From positions 682,001 through 746,000 of the forward strand of contig NZ_OLMV01000002.1 of assembly GCF_900292075.1 (NCBI RefSeq): a stretch of DNA of 64,000 nucleotides, in the 5' to 3' direction. The DNA is from Microbacterium timonense (GTDB lineage: Bacteria > Actinomycetota > Actinomycetes > Actinomycetales > Microbacteriaceae). Below, piece after piece: positions 16,080-25,172 of the stretch (the stretch's first letter is position 1; each line of letters begins with the position of its first letter). The notes beneath the pieces are model-generated. The model was given only the letters and a program-made list of their open reading frames with translations. It was not told the origin of the DNA and did not search any database. The position numbers were made by a program, and so were the translations under genes.

Positions 16080-17809
16080 CGGGCGACCTCCGCTCCGAGC
16101 TGGGATTCGACGATCTCGCGATAGGTCTGACTCGTCTCGAGCAGCTGTTCGTGGGTTCCGAGCCCCACGATGCCGCCGTCGTCCAGGACGACGATGCGGT
16201 CAGCGTCGGTGATGGTGGAGACGCGCTGCGCGACGACGATCTTCGTCACGTCCGGCAGTTCCCGCCACAGCGCCTGCCGCAGCCGGGCGTCGGTGGTCAG
16301 GTCGAGCGCCGAGAAGGAGTCGTCGAAAACGAGCACGCGCGGGTCGTGAACGATGGCTCGCGCGATGGCTAGGCGTTGACGCTGGCCGCCCGACACGTTC
16401 GTTCCCCCCTGCGAGATCGGCGCATCGAGGCCGCCCTCCATCTGACTGACGAAGTCACTGGCCTGCGCGATCTCGAGGGCGCGCCAGAGGTCGGCGTCGG
16501 AGGCGTCCTCACGACCGAACCGCAGGTTGGAGGCGATCGTGCCCGAGAACAGGAAGGGGCGCTGCGGCACCAGGCCGATCGAGCCCCACAGCGCGTCGAG
16601 GTCGGCCTCGCGCACGTCGACGCCGCCCACGGCCACGACCCCGTCGGTCACGTCGAACAGGCGCGGGATGAGCGACACGAGCGTGGTCTTTCCGGCGCCG
16701 GTGGAGCCGACGATCGCGACGGTCTCGCCCGGGTCGGCGCGGAAGCTGATCTTCGACAGGATGGGGTGCTCGGCGCCCGGGTACGTGAAGGTGACGTCAC
16801 GGAACTCCACGGTGCCCGGCGTCGGGAAGTCGGCGGTCGCCGCGGCGGGACGCTGCAGCGTGGACTGCGTGCCGAGCACCTCGCCGATGCGCTCGGCCGA
16901 CACGGCCGCGCGCGGGATCATCAGCGTCATGAAGCTGGCCATCATCACACCCGACAGGATGATCATGACGTACTGCATGAAGGCGAACAGCGTGCCGATC
17001 TGGATGTCGCCGGCGTCGACCTGGATGCCGCCGAACCAGATCACGCCGATGACGGTGACGTTGAGGATCAGCATCACGGCCGGGAAAAGGAGCACGAAGA
17101 GCGACCCGACCTTGCGGCCGACGACCATGATGTCGGTGTTGGCGCCGCGGAAGCGCTCCTCTTCGATCGGTTCGCGCACGAAGGCGCGGATGACCCGGAT
17201 GCCGGTCAGCTGCTCCCGCATGACGCGGTTCACGCCGTCGAGCTTGCCCTGGTAGCTGCGGAAGAGCGGAACCATGCGCGCGATGACGATGCCCGCGACG
17301 ATCAGCAGCACCGGGACCGCGACGGCGATGATCCACGCCAGGCTCGAGGCCTGCTCGATGGCGAGGATGACTCCGCCGATGGCGAGGAGGGGCGCGGTCA
17401 CGAGGAACGTGGCCGCCATCATCGCCAGCATCTGCACCTGCTGCACGTCGTTGGTGTTGCGGGTGATGAGCGAGCCGGCGCCGAATCCGGTGACCTCGCG
17501 CTCGGAGAAGGCGGAGACGCGCTGGAAGATGTCGTCGCGGATGTCGCGGCCGAGCTTCATCGCCGCGCGGGCGGCGAAGTAGGTCGCGATGATCGAGGCC
17601 ACGATCTGGCCGAGCGACACGGTGAGCATGAAGACGCCGGTGCGCCAGATGTACTCGGTGTCGCCCTTGGAGACGCCGTTGTCGATGATGTCGGCGTTCA
17701 GGCTCGGGAGGTAGAGCGATGCCAGGGCGGAGGCGAACTGGAAAAGCAGCACGCCGAGCAGCAGCCACCCGGACGGTTTGAGATAGCGGACGAGGAGTTT
17801 GGCGAGCAC
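16076..17809 (-). CDS. ABC exporter, fused membrane and ATPase domains (subunit 1)
   Basis: 577 aa. Six transmembrane segments followed by an ATPase with Walker A GSTGAGKTTL, signature NVSGGQRQRLAIARA, and Walker B VLVFDDSFSALD. The Walker B is followed by Asp-Ser instead of the catalytic Glu (FDDSFSALD), while the partner has DEAT, so this looks like the chain with the degenerate ATP site of a heterodimeric exporter. GTG 17809 is chosen as start: GGGAGAA lies 5 nt before it and the frame upstream is leader. Preceded by a long leader with a hairpin and a possible upstream ORF. Confidence 0.92.
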   Translation of the reverse strand: MLAKLLVRYLKPSGWLLLGVLLFQFASALASLYLPSLNADIIDNGVSKGDTEYIWRTGVFMLTVSLGQIVASIIATYFAARAAMKLGRDIRDDIFQRVSAFSEREVTGFGAGSLITRNTNDVQQVQMLAMMAATFLVTAPLLAIGGVILAIEQASSLAWIIAVAVPVLLIVAGIVIARMVPLFRSYQGKLDGVNRVMREQLTGIRVIRAFVREPIEEERFRGANTDIMVVGRKVGSLFVLLFPAVMLILNVTVIGVIWFGGIQVDAGDIQIGTLFAFMQYVMIILSGVMMASFMTLMIPRAAVSAERIGEVLGTQSTLQRPAAATADFPTPGTVEFRDVTFTYPGAEHPILSKISFRADPGETVAIVGSTGAGKTTLVSLIPRLFDVTDGVVAVGGVDVREADLDALWGSIGLVPQRPFLFSGTIASNLRFGREDASDADLWRALEIAQASDFVSQMEGGLDAPISQGGTNVSGGQRQRLAIARAIVHDPRVLVFDDSFSALDLTTDARLRQALWRELPDVTKIVVAQRVSTITDADRIVVLDDGGIVGLGTHEQLLETSQTYREIVESQLGAEVAR

Positions 17810-17832
17810 GAATTCTCCCAGACAAGGCGAGG

Positions 17833-17868
17833 CCGCAACGAGGCCATGCCGAAGCCCCGCCGTTGCGG
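17833..17868 (-). promoter_or_regulatory. leader hairpin before the ABC exporter
   Basis: CCGCAACG (17833-17840) and CGTTGCGG (17861-17868) are exact reverse complements with 20 nt between, part of a larger GC-rich fold, located 24-59 nt before the GTG start on the minus transcript. Together with the upstream ORF at 17924 this has the build of a translational or transcriptional attenuator. The remaining leader shows nothing else. Confidence 0.45.
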
Positions 17869-17923
17869 TTTCTGAAGGTGTTCTCCACCCTCGCACGAGC
17901 CGCCGACATGACGGCAGTCACGT

Positions 17924-17977
17924 TCACCGAGAGCGGAAACGGATGCGGGCGCGATTCCCGGAGCACCCGCCGGTCAC
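17924..17977 (-). CDS. possible 17-codon leader ORF of the ABC exporter operon
   Basis: A minus-strand GTG at 17977 follows TATCGT by exactly 6 nt, the leaderless layout seen elsewhere in the window. It opens a 17-codon frame, MTGGCSGNRARIRFRSR, ending in TGA at 17924, about 115 nt before the exporter start. The Arg-rich tail could stall ribosomes. Evidence is positional only; a chance ORF is possible. Confidence 0.3.
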   Translation of the reverse strand: MTGGCSGNRARIRFRSR

Positions 17978-17984
17978 TGTAACA

Positions 17985-17994
17985 CGATATATCG
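17985..17994. promoter_or_regulatory. CGATATATCG palindrome at the exporter promoter
   Basis: A perfect 10-bp palindrome, the only such AT-rich stretch in this gap, overlapping the minus-strand -10 box TATCGT. Palindromes of this sequence are typical operators of PadR-like repressors; no padR gene lies nearby, so the regulator would be encoded elsewhere. Confidence 0.5.
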
Positions 17995-18053
17995 CGTGCG
18001 CGCCAGACCCGGGGAGATCAGGGCTCGCCGTCACCGCCGCTTTCGCCCCGGTG

Positions 18054-19589
18054 TCACGCCTCTGCGCCCTGAGCGATGTCGGCGCGCTCACGCCAGCTGC
18101 GGGCGGTGACACGGTCCAGCGCCACCTGCCGTCGGAGCGCGTCGGCCTGCTCGTACAGGGACGGGTCGCCGTAGCTCGTCAGCACCTTCACCAGCACGGG
18201 CAGCAGCTCGATCATGAAGAACAGCCCTGCGATGAGCCAGTGCGCCCAGGCGAGCGTCGGCTCGCGGGCCGACAGACGCTCCAGGCCGCTGATCTGGCTG
18301 AGAAGGCCCACCGCCCCGGCGTTGCCGGACGCCACCTCCGAGGCCCGCGCGTTGTAGGCGTCCAGCGCCGCCTGGTACTGGGTGCGGGCCGCAGGAAGCT
18401 CGTCCCGCGCCTGCTGCTTGTTCCGCGCTTCGGCGGCGCCGGCATCCGCGGTGCCGGCCGCCTGCGCGGCGGCCAGATCCGCCTGCGCGGTCGTCAGCTG
18501 CGCCGCGAGGTCGTCGTACGCGGCCTGGGCCGCGGCGAGCTGGTCCTGGGCGGCACCGGAACTGGCGCCCTCGCCCGCGACACCGCTGCAGCCGGGGACC
18601 TCCCCCGCACCCTGGCCGGTGAGCTCGCACTGGTAGATGGCCCGCGCCTGGTCGATCACCTGCTGCTGCGCGGCGAGCTTCGCGGTCAGGTCGTCCACCG
18701 TCGCCTGCGCCGAGGACGCGGCAGCCGAGGTCGTGTCGGCGCCCGCCACGACGCCGCTGGCCGCCTGGCTCTCCAGGGCCGCGACGCGTTCGCTCGCGGC
18801 ATCCAGCGCCTGCTTCTCCGGACCGTCGGTGACGGCATCCTGATCCGACTGCGCCTGCACCAGGTTCGTCGCGGTGACCTCCCGCGCGATGTCGTTGTGG
18901 AACACCTGCAGCACGAGCGGCTCGGCCACCACGATCCCGATCACCGCGGCCATGATGACCCGGGGGATGGCGAGGCCGATCAGCCGTCCGACGCTGTGCG
19001 TCGAGCGCATCGTGGAGGTGAGGAAGCGGTCGAGATTGAAGATGATGAGGGCCCACACCACCGCCAGCGGAAGCGCGAGCCACGCGAGGATCCGCACGCC
19101 GGTGGTCAGCGCGAAGTACATCGAGATCGCCGAGACCAGGGCGGTGCCGGCCAGCACGAAGAACATCTGCACGAACCGCGGCGTCTCGGTGGGCACCTGG
19201 TCCAGCACCGAGCCGTCGGCCCCGCCGAGGACGGCGAGCCGGCGCCACGTCGAGCCGCGGCGGCGACGGCGCGGCGCGCGCTTCGACCTCACCGGAGGGA
19301 CGACGGATGCCGCTTCGGCGGGCTCGTCGGGGCCGACCGGCTCGTCGGCCGCGCCCCACTCGCCGATCGCAGGCTGCGTCTGGTTCATGGCCAGGGCGTC
19401 GTCGAGGAGGTCGCGGGTCACCGGGAACGGGTCCTCGGGACCATCGGCGGCGTCGTGCGGCCGGTCTGCGCGCGGCGAGGCGCGCACGTCATCGAGGTAC
19501 AGCTCCTCGGTCTGATCGCCGTCCGTCTCGAACTCGATGCGGCCGTCGGAGCCGAACCGTCCCGGCCGATGCGCGGAGTAAGAAGACAT
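18054..19589 (-). CDS. DUF4407 membrane protein
   Basis: 511 aa. An acidic, probably disordered cytosolic N-terminus of about 100 aa, a basic KRAPRRRRRGS stretch, then membrane helices around residues 140-165, 170-190 and 215-235, a long Ala/Gln-rich extracytoplasmic coiled coil (about 240-430, with QDQLAAAQAAYDDLAAQL-type heptads), and a last membrane segment LIAGLFFMIELLPVLVKVLTS. The order matches the DUF4407 family, whose function is unknown. The start is ATG 19589, not the ATG 6 nt upstream, because TATGGT lies exactly 6 nt before it (leaderless layout). Confidence 0.85.
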   Translation of the reverse strand: MSSYSAHRPGRFGSDGRIEFETDGDQTEELYLDDVRASPRADRPHDAADGPEDPFPVTRDLLDDALAMNQTQPAIGEWGAADEPVGPDEPAEAASVVPPVRSKRAPRRRRRGSTWRRLAVLGGADGSVLDQVPTETPRFVQMFFVLAGTALVSAISMYFALTTGVRILAWLALPLAVVWALIIFNLDRFLTSTMRSTHSVGRLIGLAIPRVIMAAVIGIVVAEPLVLQVFHNDIAREVTATNLVQAQSDQDAVTDGPEKQALDAASERVAALESQAASGVVAGADTTSAAASSAQATVDDLTAKLAAQQQVIDQARAIYQCELTGQGAGEVPGCSGVAGEGASSGAAQDQLAAAQAAYDDLAAQLTTAQADLAAAQAAGTADAGAAEARNKQQARDELPAARTQYQAALDAYNARASEVASGNAGAVGLLSQISGLERLSAREPTLAWAHWLIAGLFFMIELLPVLVKVLTSYGDPSLYEQADALRRQVALDRVTARSWRERADIAQGAEA

Positions 19590-19643
19590 CCGCACACCAT
19601 AGGCAACGCAACCTGTGCGACAGGTGTGTCCTGCCGCCGCCGG

Positions 19644-20885
19644 TCACGCCTCGAGGGGCGTCACGGCGGCGACGGCCGCGTCCTCCTCGGTCGCGACCAG
19701 CTGGCCGCAGGCGCCGTCGATCTCCTTGCCGCGGGTGTCGCGGAGGGTCGTCGGGATGCCCGCGTCGTTGAGACGGCGCACGAACTCGTTCTGCACCGCC
19801 ACCTCGGACGCGGTCCAGATCGATCCCGGCGTCGGGTTGAGCGGAATCGGGTTCACGTGCACCCAGCCGCGACCGCGGGCGTTGAGCTTCTCGGCAAGGA
19901 GATCGGCGCGCCAGCCGTGGTCGTTCATGTCCTTGATGAGCGCGTACTCGATCGAGACGCGGCGGCCGGTCTTGTCGAAGTAGGCGCGCGCCGCGTCGAG
20001 GGCCTCGTCGACCTTCCAGCGTGAGTTCACCGGGATGAGCTCGTCGCGCAGCTTGTCGTCGGGCGCGTGCAGCGACAGCGCGAAGGTCACGGGAATGTCC
20101 TCGTCGGCGAGCTTCGTGATCGCCGGCACGAGCCCGACGGTCGACACGGTGATGCCGCGGGCGCTCATCCCCAGGCCGTGCTGCTTGTCGGTCATCACCC
20201 GCACCGCCTGCATGACGCGGGCGTAGTTGGCCAGCGGCTCGCCCATGCCCATGAAGACGATGTTCGACACGCGCTCGGCGGAGTGGTCGTCCTTCTTCTT
20301 GCCACCCAGCCCGCCGTCGGCGATGAGGCGGTTGGCGCGCACGACCTGCTCGACGATCTCGGCGGCCGACATGTTGCGGGTGAGCCCGGCCTGGCCGGTC
20401 GCGCAGAACGGGCAGTTCATGCCGCAGCCGGCCTGCGACGACACGCACAGCGTGATGCGACCCGGGTACCGCATGAGCACCGACTCGACGAGGGCGCCGT
20501 CGTGCAGCTTCCACAGGAACTTGATGGTGTCGCCGCGGTCGGTCTCCAGGCGCCGCACCTCGGTGAGCAGCGGCGGCAGCATCCCGTGCACGAACTCCTC
20601 GCGACCCTCAGCGGGAAGGTCCGTCATCTCGGCCGGGTCGTGGGTCCAGTGCTGGAAGTAGTGCTTCTCCAGCTGCTTGGCGCGGAATCCCGGCAGCCCG
20701 AGCTCCTTCACCTTCTCCACGCGCTGCTCCGGCGTGAAGTCGGCGAGGTGCACGGGCGGCTTGCCGCGCTTCGGGCTGGCGAACTGCAGGAGAGGCCGGC
20801 CCTCGGCATCCTTCTTCTGCGTCCACCCCTCCGTCGCCGGACGCACCTGGCGTGGCTTCGTGGTGCGCACGGGCGAATCGGTCAT
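19644..20885 (-). CDS. rlmN: 23S rRNA (adenine2503-C2)-methyltransferase
   Basis: Radical-SAM enzyme of 413 aa methylating A2503 of 23S rRNA (and some tRNAs). The cluster motif CX3CX2C is C154, C158 and C161 ([13 protein letters not shown]), GMGEPL follows, and the C-terminal catalytic Cys is in [10 protein letters not shown]. Start is ATG 20885, 7 nt after minus-strand TACCCT (leaderless). A longer open frame upstream is not coding. The gap to the GNAT gene (20886-21131) carries only GC-rich sequence, a hairpin and the GNAT promoter. Confidence 0.96.
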   Translation of the reverse strand: MTDSPVRTTKPRQVRPATEGWTQKKDAEGRPLLQFASPKRGKPPVHLADFTPEQRVEKVKELGLPGFRAKQLEKHYFQHWTHDPAEMTDLPAEGREEFVHGMLPPLLTEVRRLETDRGDTIKFLWKLHDGALVESVLMRYPGRITLCVSSQAGCGMNCPFCATGQAGLTRNMSAAEIVEQVVRANRLIADGGLGGKKKDDHSAERVSNIVFMGMGEPLANYARVMQAVRVMTDKQHGLGMSARGITVSTVGLVPAITKLADEDIPVTFALSLHAPDDKLRDELIPVNSRWKVDEALDAARAYFDKTGRRVSIEYALIKDMNDHGWRADLLAEKLNARGRGWVHVNPIPLNPTPGSIWTASEVAVQNEFVRRLNDAGIPTTLRDTRGKEIDGACGQLVATEEDAAVAAVTPLEA

Positions 20886-21090
20886 GGGTTCCAGGGTAGG
20901 GGACCCGCCTGGACGGATGCCGATGCCGGCGGCGCGCGCAGCGCCGGGCCGCCCGGGCCCGCGCGCCGAGATGAGGACGGATGCCGAGACGAGGGCCGCC
21001 GGGCGCCGATGCGTCCGCATTCCGGCACGCTCCCTCATGTCGGCAACACCGATCCCCGAGACGAGCCACCAGACCATGCCCCGCGAGTCA

Positions 21091-21125
21091 AGCCCGCGAT
21101 GGCGACAGGCATCGCGGGCTAGCGT
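21091..21125 (+). promoter_or_regulatory. 11-bp palindrome abutting a leaderless -10 box
   Basis: AGCCCGCGATG (21091-21101) and CATCGCGGGCT (21110-21120) are perfect reverse complements around an 8-nt loop. The last T is the first base of TAGCGT (21120-21125), the -10 box placed 6 nt before the GTG at 21132. It may be an operator, or a terminator protecting the promoter from read-through. Confidence 0.5.
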
Positions 21126-21131
21126 GGCCGC

Positions 21132-21617
21132 GTGAGCGATGTGACGGTACGACCCATCCGGCCCGAGGACGCGGGCGAGGTGATGACGCTGCAGCGGGCG
21201 GCATTCGTGCAGGAGGCCCTCATCTACGGCTCGCCCGAGATGCCGCCGCTCACGCAGACCCTCGAGGAGGTCGAGTCCGAACTGCAGGAGAACATCGGAT
21301 GCGTGGCGCTCGACGGTGCGCGGATGGTCGGCGCGGTGCGGGCACGGCTGGATGGCGAGCTGCTGCTGGTGGGCCGGATCGCGATCGCCCCGGACCGCGC
21401 CGGCGAGGGCATCGGCACAACCCTGCTCGCCGCCGTGGAACGGCGCGGAGCGGAGGCAGGAGCCACCGAGGCGGAGCTGTTCACCGGCTCGCTCAGCGAG
21501 GCGAACCTGCGCCTGTACGAGCGCGAGGGATACGTCGAGACGCAGCGGGTGCCCGGCGACGACGGCACCGAGCAGGTGTTCCTGCGCAAGCCGCTGACCG
21601 GCGGGGCGCACGGCTAG
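21132..21617 (+). CDS. GNAT-family N-acetyltransferase
   Basis: 161 aa, single GNAT domain: the beta-strand [23 protein letters not shown] (read in parts) carries the acetyl-CoA P-loop R-x-x-G-x-G-x-G/A pattern as RAGEGIG, followed by [12 protein letters not shown]. It would acetylate a small molecule or protein N-terminus; substrate not identifiable. GTG start follows TAGCGT by 6 nt, so probably leaderless. Its TAG stop starts another -10 box. Confidence 0.9.
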   Translation: MSDVTVRPIRPEDAGEVMTLQRAAFVQEALIYGSPEMPPLTQTLEEVESELQENIGCVALDGARMVGAVRARLDGELLLVGRIAIAPDRAGEGIGTTLLAAVERRGAEAGATEAELFTGSLSEANLRLYEREGYVETQRVPGDDGTEQVFLRKPLTGGAHG

Positions 21618-21626
21618 GCTCGCGGT

Positions 21627-21656
21627 GTGATGCTCGTCAGCGGGAACAGGCACTGA
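21627..21656 (+). CDS. possible 9-codon leaderless leader cistron of the HAD gene
   Basis: TAGGCT at 21615-21620 (its TAG is the GNAT stop) is followed 6 nt later by GTG, opening a 9-codon frame (MMLVSGNRH) whose TGA overlaps the HAD ATG as TGATG. The layout would let a ribosome loaded on a leaderless transcript terminate and restart on the HAD gene. No direct proof of translation. Confidence 0.35.
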   Translation: MMLVSGNRH

Positions 21657-22504
21657 TGCGCCGGCGCATCGTCTTCCTCGACGTGGACGGCACGATCCTG
21701 GAGCACGGCTCGCACGTCGCGCCCTCGACCGGCCCCGCCATCCGCGCGGCTCGCGCTGCGGGGCACCTGGTCTACCTCAGCACGGGCCGCTCGGCCGCCG
21801 ACATCCACCCGCGGGTCGCCGAGATCGGCTTCGACGGGGCGGTGACCAACTCCGGGGCGCTCGTCACCTCCGGTGACGATGTGGTCGTCGACCGTCCCCT
21901 GACCCCGCAGGCGACGAAGCGGCTCCTGGGCGCGCTGGATGGGCGAGGCATCCACTACTTCCTCCAGACCCGCGATGGGGTGTACGCCAGCGACGGCATG
22001 GCCGAGCTCATGAGGGACTACGCGGCGGCGCTGGATGCCCGTGCCGCCGCCGGCGAGGAGGTGCGACCGGAGGACTCCCTGGTGGGTCTGGCGCAGCGCA
22101 CCTTTCCCGGCATCGACGAGGCCGATCTCAGCCGCATCGACAAGGCGGTGTTCGTCAGCGACCACGAGGACGGAATCGAGGAGCTGCGGGAAGACCTGGG
22201 CGACGAGTTCCTCGTGGTGCCCGGAAGCATGCCGCTGCCCGGCGGCTCGAACGGCGAGATCAACGAACGCGACACCACGAAGGGGTCGGCCATCGAGCTC
22301 CTGTTGCAGCACCTGCGGATCGACCCCGCCGACGCGATCGCCGTCGGCGACAGTTGGAACGACGTCGAGATGTTCGGCGTGTGCGGGGTGGCCGTGGCGA
22401 TGGGAAACGCGCGGCCCGAGCTGAAGGAGCTGGCCGACTTCGTCACCACGGACGTGCTGGATGACGGCATCGCCAACGCGTTCCGACGCCTCGGCCTCGT
22501 CTGA
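21656..22504 (+). CDS. HAD-superfamily (Cof-type) hydrolase
   Basis: 282 aa. HAD motif I FLDVDGTI at residues about 7-14, motif II STGR, motif III lysine in [11 protein letters not shown] and motif [13 protein letters not shown] are all present, with a Cof-type cap in the middle. Such proteins dephosphorylate sugar phosphates or nucleotides. Start is ATG 21656, overlapping the stop of a 9-codon leader frame; the ribosome site is weak (GGGAACAGG). Confidence 0.93.
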   Translation: MRRRIVFLDVDGTILEHGSHVAPSTGPAIRAARAAGHLVYLSTGRSAADIHPRVAEIGFDGAVTNSGALVTSGDDVVVDRPLTPQATKRLLGALDGRGIHYFLQTRDGVYASDGMAELMRDYAAALDARAAAGEEVRPEDSLVGLAQRTFPGIDEADLSRIDKAVFVSDHEDGIEELREDLGDEFLVVPGSMPLPGGSNGEINERDTTKGSAIELLLQHLRIDPADAIAVGDSWNDVEMFGVCGVAVAMGNARPELKELADFVTTDVLDDGIANAFRRLGLV

Positions 22505-22510
22505 GGCGTA

Positions 22511-23362
22511 TCAGTCCAGGAAGATGTCGGGGAACAGCGCCGAGTCCGGCGTGCCGGGCACGGCGGCGTAGCGTGCGAAGTCGGTGACGCCCGCCGCCTC
22601 CAGCACGTCCTCGACGATGAGGGTCTGGCCGGTGTACTCGCGCGACGGCTTCGTGACGACCTCGTACGCGGCGTCGGCGTAGATCTCGGGCGTCCGGCTC
22701 GCCTTCATCATGCGGTCGCCGCCGAGCGCGAACTGCACCGCCGCCGTCGCGATCGTCGTGCGCGGCCACAGCGTGTTGGCGGCGATCCCGGCGTCGGCGA
22801 ACTCGGCGGCAAGGCCGAGCGTCGCCATCGTCATGCCGTACTTCGCCAGGGTGTACCCGGTGTGGGCTCCGAGCCACTTCGGCGACAGGTTGAGCGGCGG
22901 CGAGAGCGACAGGATGTGCGGGTTCGCGGCATCCTTCAGGATCGGCACCGCGGCGCGGGAGAGCAGGAACGTGCCGCGCACATTGACGTCCTGCATGAGG
23001 TCGTACTTCTTCGCGGCGAGGTCGAGCGAACGCGACAGGTCGATCACCGACGCGTTGTTGACGACGATGTCGATGCCGCCGAACTCGCCCTGGGTCGTGA
23101 GCACGGCCTCGGTGACGTCGTCGTCGTTGCGCACGTCGCCGACGATCGGCAGCGCCTGGCCGCCGGCCTGCCGGATCTGCTCCGCCGCCGTGTGGACCGT
23201 GCCTTCGAGCTTGGGATGGGGCGTGTCGGTCTTGGCCAGCAGCGCCACATTGGCGCCGTCGCGCGCCGCGCGCAGCGCGATGGCCAGACCGATGCCACGG
23301 CTGCCGCCCGACATCAGGATCGTCTTGCCGGCGAGGGGCGCGGCATCCGTCGATTCGGTCAC
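22511..23362 (-). CDS. short-chain dehydrogenase/reductase (HSDL2-like)
   Basis: SDR of 283 aa. Cofactor loop SGGSRGIGLAIA (about residues 18-29), NNAS, and the catalytic Tyr-Lys in TGYTLAKYGM. The strong ARDGANVALLAKT-type insertion and Pro-rich SPPLNLSPKWL are those of peroxisomal-type HSDL2 relatives, suggested to act on acyl-CoA or hydroxyacyl substrates. GTG start with GGAGG 6 nt upstream. The following 133 bp toward the enoyl-CoA hydratase hold a REP-like repeat. Confidence 0.9.
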   Translation of the reverse strand: MTESTDAAPLAGKTILMSGGSRGIGLAIALRAARDGANVALLAKTDTPHPKLEGTVHTAAEQIRQAGGQALPIVGDVRNDDDVTEAVLTTQGEFGGIDIVVNNASVIDLSRSLDLAAKKYDLMQDVNVRGTFLLSRAAVPILKDAANPHILSLSPPLNLSPKWLGAHTGYTLAKYGMTMATLGLAAEFADAGIAANTLWPRTTIATAAVQFALGGDRMMKASRTPEIYADAAYEVVTKPSREYTGQTLIVEDVLEAAGVTDFARYAAVPGTPDSALFPDIFLD

Positions 23363-23402
23363 TGTCTTCCTCCGTTGTTGATGTCCCGATTTCCCGGGTT
23401 CG

Positions 23403-23452
23403 TGTCCCGATTTCTGCTGTTCACGGGGCCCGGATCAGCAGAAACTGGGACA
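23403..23452. repeat. inverted repeat between the SDR and the enoyl-CoA hydratase
   Basis: TGTCCCGATTTCTGCTG (23403-23419) and CAGCAGAAACTGGGACA (23436-23452), 17-bp arms with one mismatched pair, loop 16 nt. A further direct copy of TGTCCCGATTT lies at 23382-23392. It has the look of a small dispersed palindromic element. Confidence 0.75.
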
Positions 23453-23495
23453 TGCATTGCTTCTGGCCGGCGGGGGCGGGCGGGGCGATGGGGGG

Positions 23496-24272
23496 TCAGG
23501 AACGGGACTTGGCGGATGCTGCGGCGAAGGCCGCCACGCGCACCTTGGACTCTTCGGTGTCGAAGCGGGCGCCGATCGAGGCTGCTTCATCGTCGAGGTT
23601 CTCGGCGAACGACCGGCCCGCGCCCGTGCGCACCAGACGTTTGGCCTGTCCGAAGGCCGCGGTGGCGCCTGCGAGCCAGAACCGGGCGACCGCCTCGGCA
23701 CGGGACGCCACATCCGCCGCCGCGACGACCTCGGTCACCAGGCCCCAGTCGAGGGCGGTGGGCGCGTCGATCGTGAGGTCCTGCAGCAGCAGCTGCAGCG
23801 CGCGGCGCTGGCCGACCGCGGCGGGCAGCAGAGTGGACACGCCGAGATCGGGGGTGAGCCCGATGTTGGCGTACTTGCTGACGAACCGCGCCTGGTCCGA
23901 GGCGACGATGTAGTCGGCCGTGAGCATGAGCCCCAGGCCACCGCCGGCCACAGCGCCCTGCACGGCCGCCACGATCGGCTTGTCGGACTCCACGAACGTG
24001 CGGATGCCGTCGTGAATGGTCTGCGCGGCACCGGTGACCTCGGCGCCGGTGGCCGCCGACGTCGCCATCTCGCGCACGTCGCCGCCGGCGCAGAAGGCCG
24101 GGCCCGCGGCATCCAGGATCACGGCGCCGACCGAGTCGTCCGCCGTGAGTTCGTGCGCGACATCGCGCCAGCGCCGGCCCATCTCGAAGCCCATGGCGTT
24201 GAGAGTGGCCGGACGGTTGAAGGTGACACGCGCCAGTGCGCCGTCGCGGGTGACGAGGATCGAATCGCTCAT
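23496..24272 (-). CDS. enoyl-CoA hydratase/isomerase family protein
   Basis: 258 aa crotonase fold, acting on acyl-CoA thioesters. Oxyanion-hole motifs: FCAGGDVREM (near residue 62) and AVAGGGLGLMLTADY. The second catalytic Glu is not obvious (GLTPDLGVS has Asp-Leu), so hydratase, isomerase or other activity cannot be told apart. ATG 24272 has GGAGAG upstream; the GTG at 24290 overlapping the SDR stop is the alternative. Forms an operon with the SDR at 24287. Confidence 0.88.
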   Translation of the reverse strand: MSDSILVTRDGALARVTFNRPATLNAMGFEMGRRWRDVAHELTADDSVGAVILDAAGPAFCAGGDVREMATSAATGAEVTGAAQTIHDGIRTFVESDKPIVAAVQGAVAGGGLGLMLTADYIVASDQARFVSKYANIGLTPDLGVSTLLPAAVGQRRALQLLLQDLTIDAPTALDWGLVTEVVAAADVASRAEAVARFWLAGATAAFGQAKRLVRTGAGRSFAENLDDEAASIGARFDTEESKVRVAAFAAASAKSRS

Positions 24273-24286
24273 GCCGGGCTCTCCGC

Positions 24287-25048
24287 TCACTTCGGCGCCA
24301 TGCGGATCGCGCCGTCGAGGCGAATCGTCTCGCCGTTGAGGTAGCCGTTGTCGACGATCGCCACGACCAGCCGCGCGTATTCGTCGGGCGTGCCGAGCCG
24401 CTGCGGGTAGGGCACCTGCTGACCGAGGGAATCCTGGGTCGCCTGGGGCAGTGAGGCCAGCATCGGGGTCTCCATGATTCCGGGGGCGATCGTCACCACC
24501 CGGATGCCGTAGTGGGCCAGCTCGCGGGCGATGGGCAGGGTCATCGCGTGCACGCCGCCCTTCGACGCGGAGTACGCGGGCTGCCCGATCTGACCGTCGA
24601 ACGCCGCGACGCTCGCCGTGTTGACGATGACGCCGCGATCGCCGTCCGGCGCCGGCTCGGCCCGAGACATCACCGCCGCCGCCTGCGAGATGACGTTGTA
24701 GGTGCCGATGAGGTTCACCCGGACGATCCGCTCGAACCCGTCCAGCGGCGAAGGGTTGCCGTCCCGGTCGAGCACCTTGGCCGGCGGCGCGATGCCGGCG
24801 CAGTTCACGACGACGCGAAGGGGACCGGATTCCGCGGCTGTGGCGACGGCGGCAGCCACCTGCTCCGGATCGGTCACGTCCGCCGCGGCGAACGAGCCGC
24901 CGAGCTGCGCCGCCACGTCCGCGCCCGCGGACGAGGGCAGGTCGACGACGGTCACGGCCGCGCCCGCCTCGGCGAGCCGCCGTGCCGTGGCAAGGCCCAG
25001 ACCGCTGGCACCGCCGGTGACCAGTGCCGAGGCATCCCGTAGGTCCAT
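24287..25048 (-). CDS. short-chain dehydrogenase (3-hydroxyacyl-CoA dehydrogenase type)
   Basis: 253 aa. [12 protein letters not shown] near residue 12 binds NAD, then CAG, and the catalytic YSASKGG with Ser upstream (NTASVAAF). The whole chain resembles HSD10-like 3-hydroxy-2-methylbutyryl/3-hydroxyacyl-CoA dehydrogenases. Start ATG 25048, GGAGAAT upstream. A palindromic operator (25079) lies 31 bp before it. Together with the enoyl-CoA hydratase it makes a small acyl-CoA oxidation unit. Confidence 0.9.
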   Translation of the reverse strand: MDLRDASALVTGGASGLGLATARRLAEAGAAVTVVDLPSSAGADVAAQLGGSFAAADVTDPEQVAAAVATAAESGPLRVVVNCAGIAPPAKVLDRDGNPSPLDGFERIVRVNLIGTYNVISQAAAVMSRAEPAPDGDRGVIVNTASVAAFDGQIGQPAYSASKGGVHAMTLPIARELAHYGIRVVTIAPGIMETPMLASLPQATQDSLGQQVPYPQRLGTPDEYARLVVAIVDNGYLNGETIRLDGAIRMAPK

Positions 25049-25078
25049 GGATTCTCCTTCGAAGTCCGCGCGACGAAA

Positions 25079-25098
25079 CCGCGTATCAGCATACGCGG
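25079..25098. promoter_or_regulatory. CCGCGTAT-N4-ATACGCGG operator
   Basis: Perfect 8-bp arms around CAGC, 31 bp upstream of the SDR start. Such spaced palindromes are typical of TetR-family repressors of fatty-acid degradation. No tetR gene lies in the window. Confidence 0.55.
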
Positions 25099-25172
25099 CA
25101 CTCAGTTCCAGCAGGAACGCGGCCGGCATGCCCAGGCTAGTCGTGGCGGGGCGAACGCGGTTGGATGGGCGC

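Noticed and set aside
19644..21653. RlmN read as a 669-aa protein
   Set aside because: The extra residues cover the rlmN-GNAT gap and the antisense of the GNAT gene; the ATG at 20885 fits the family and has a leaderless box.
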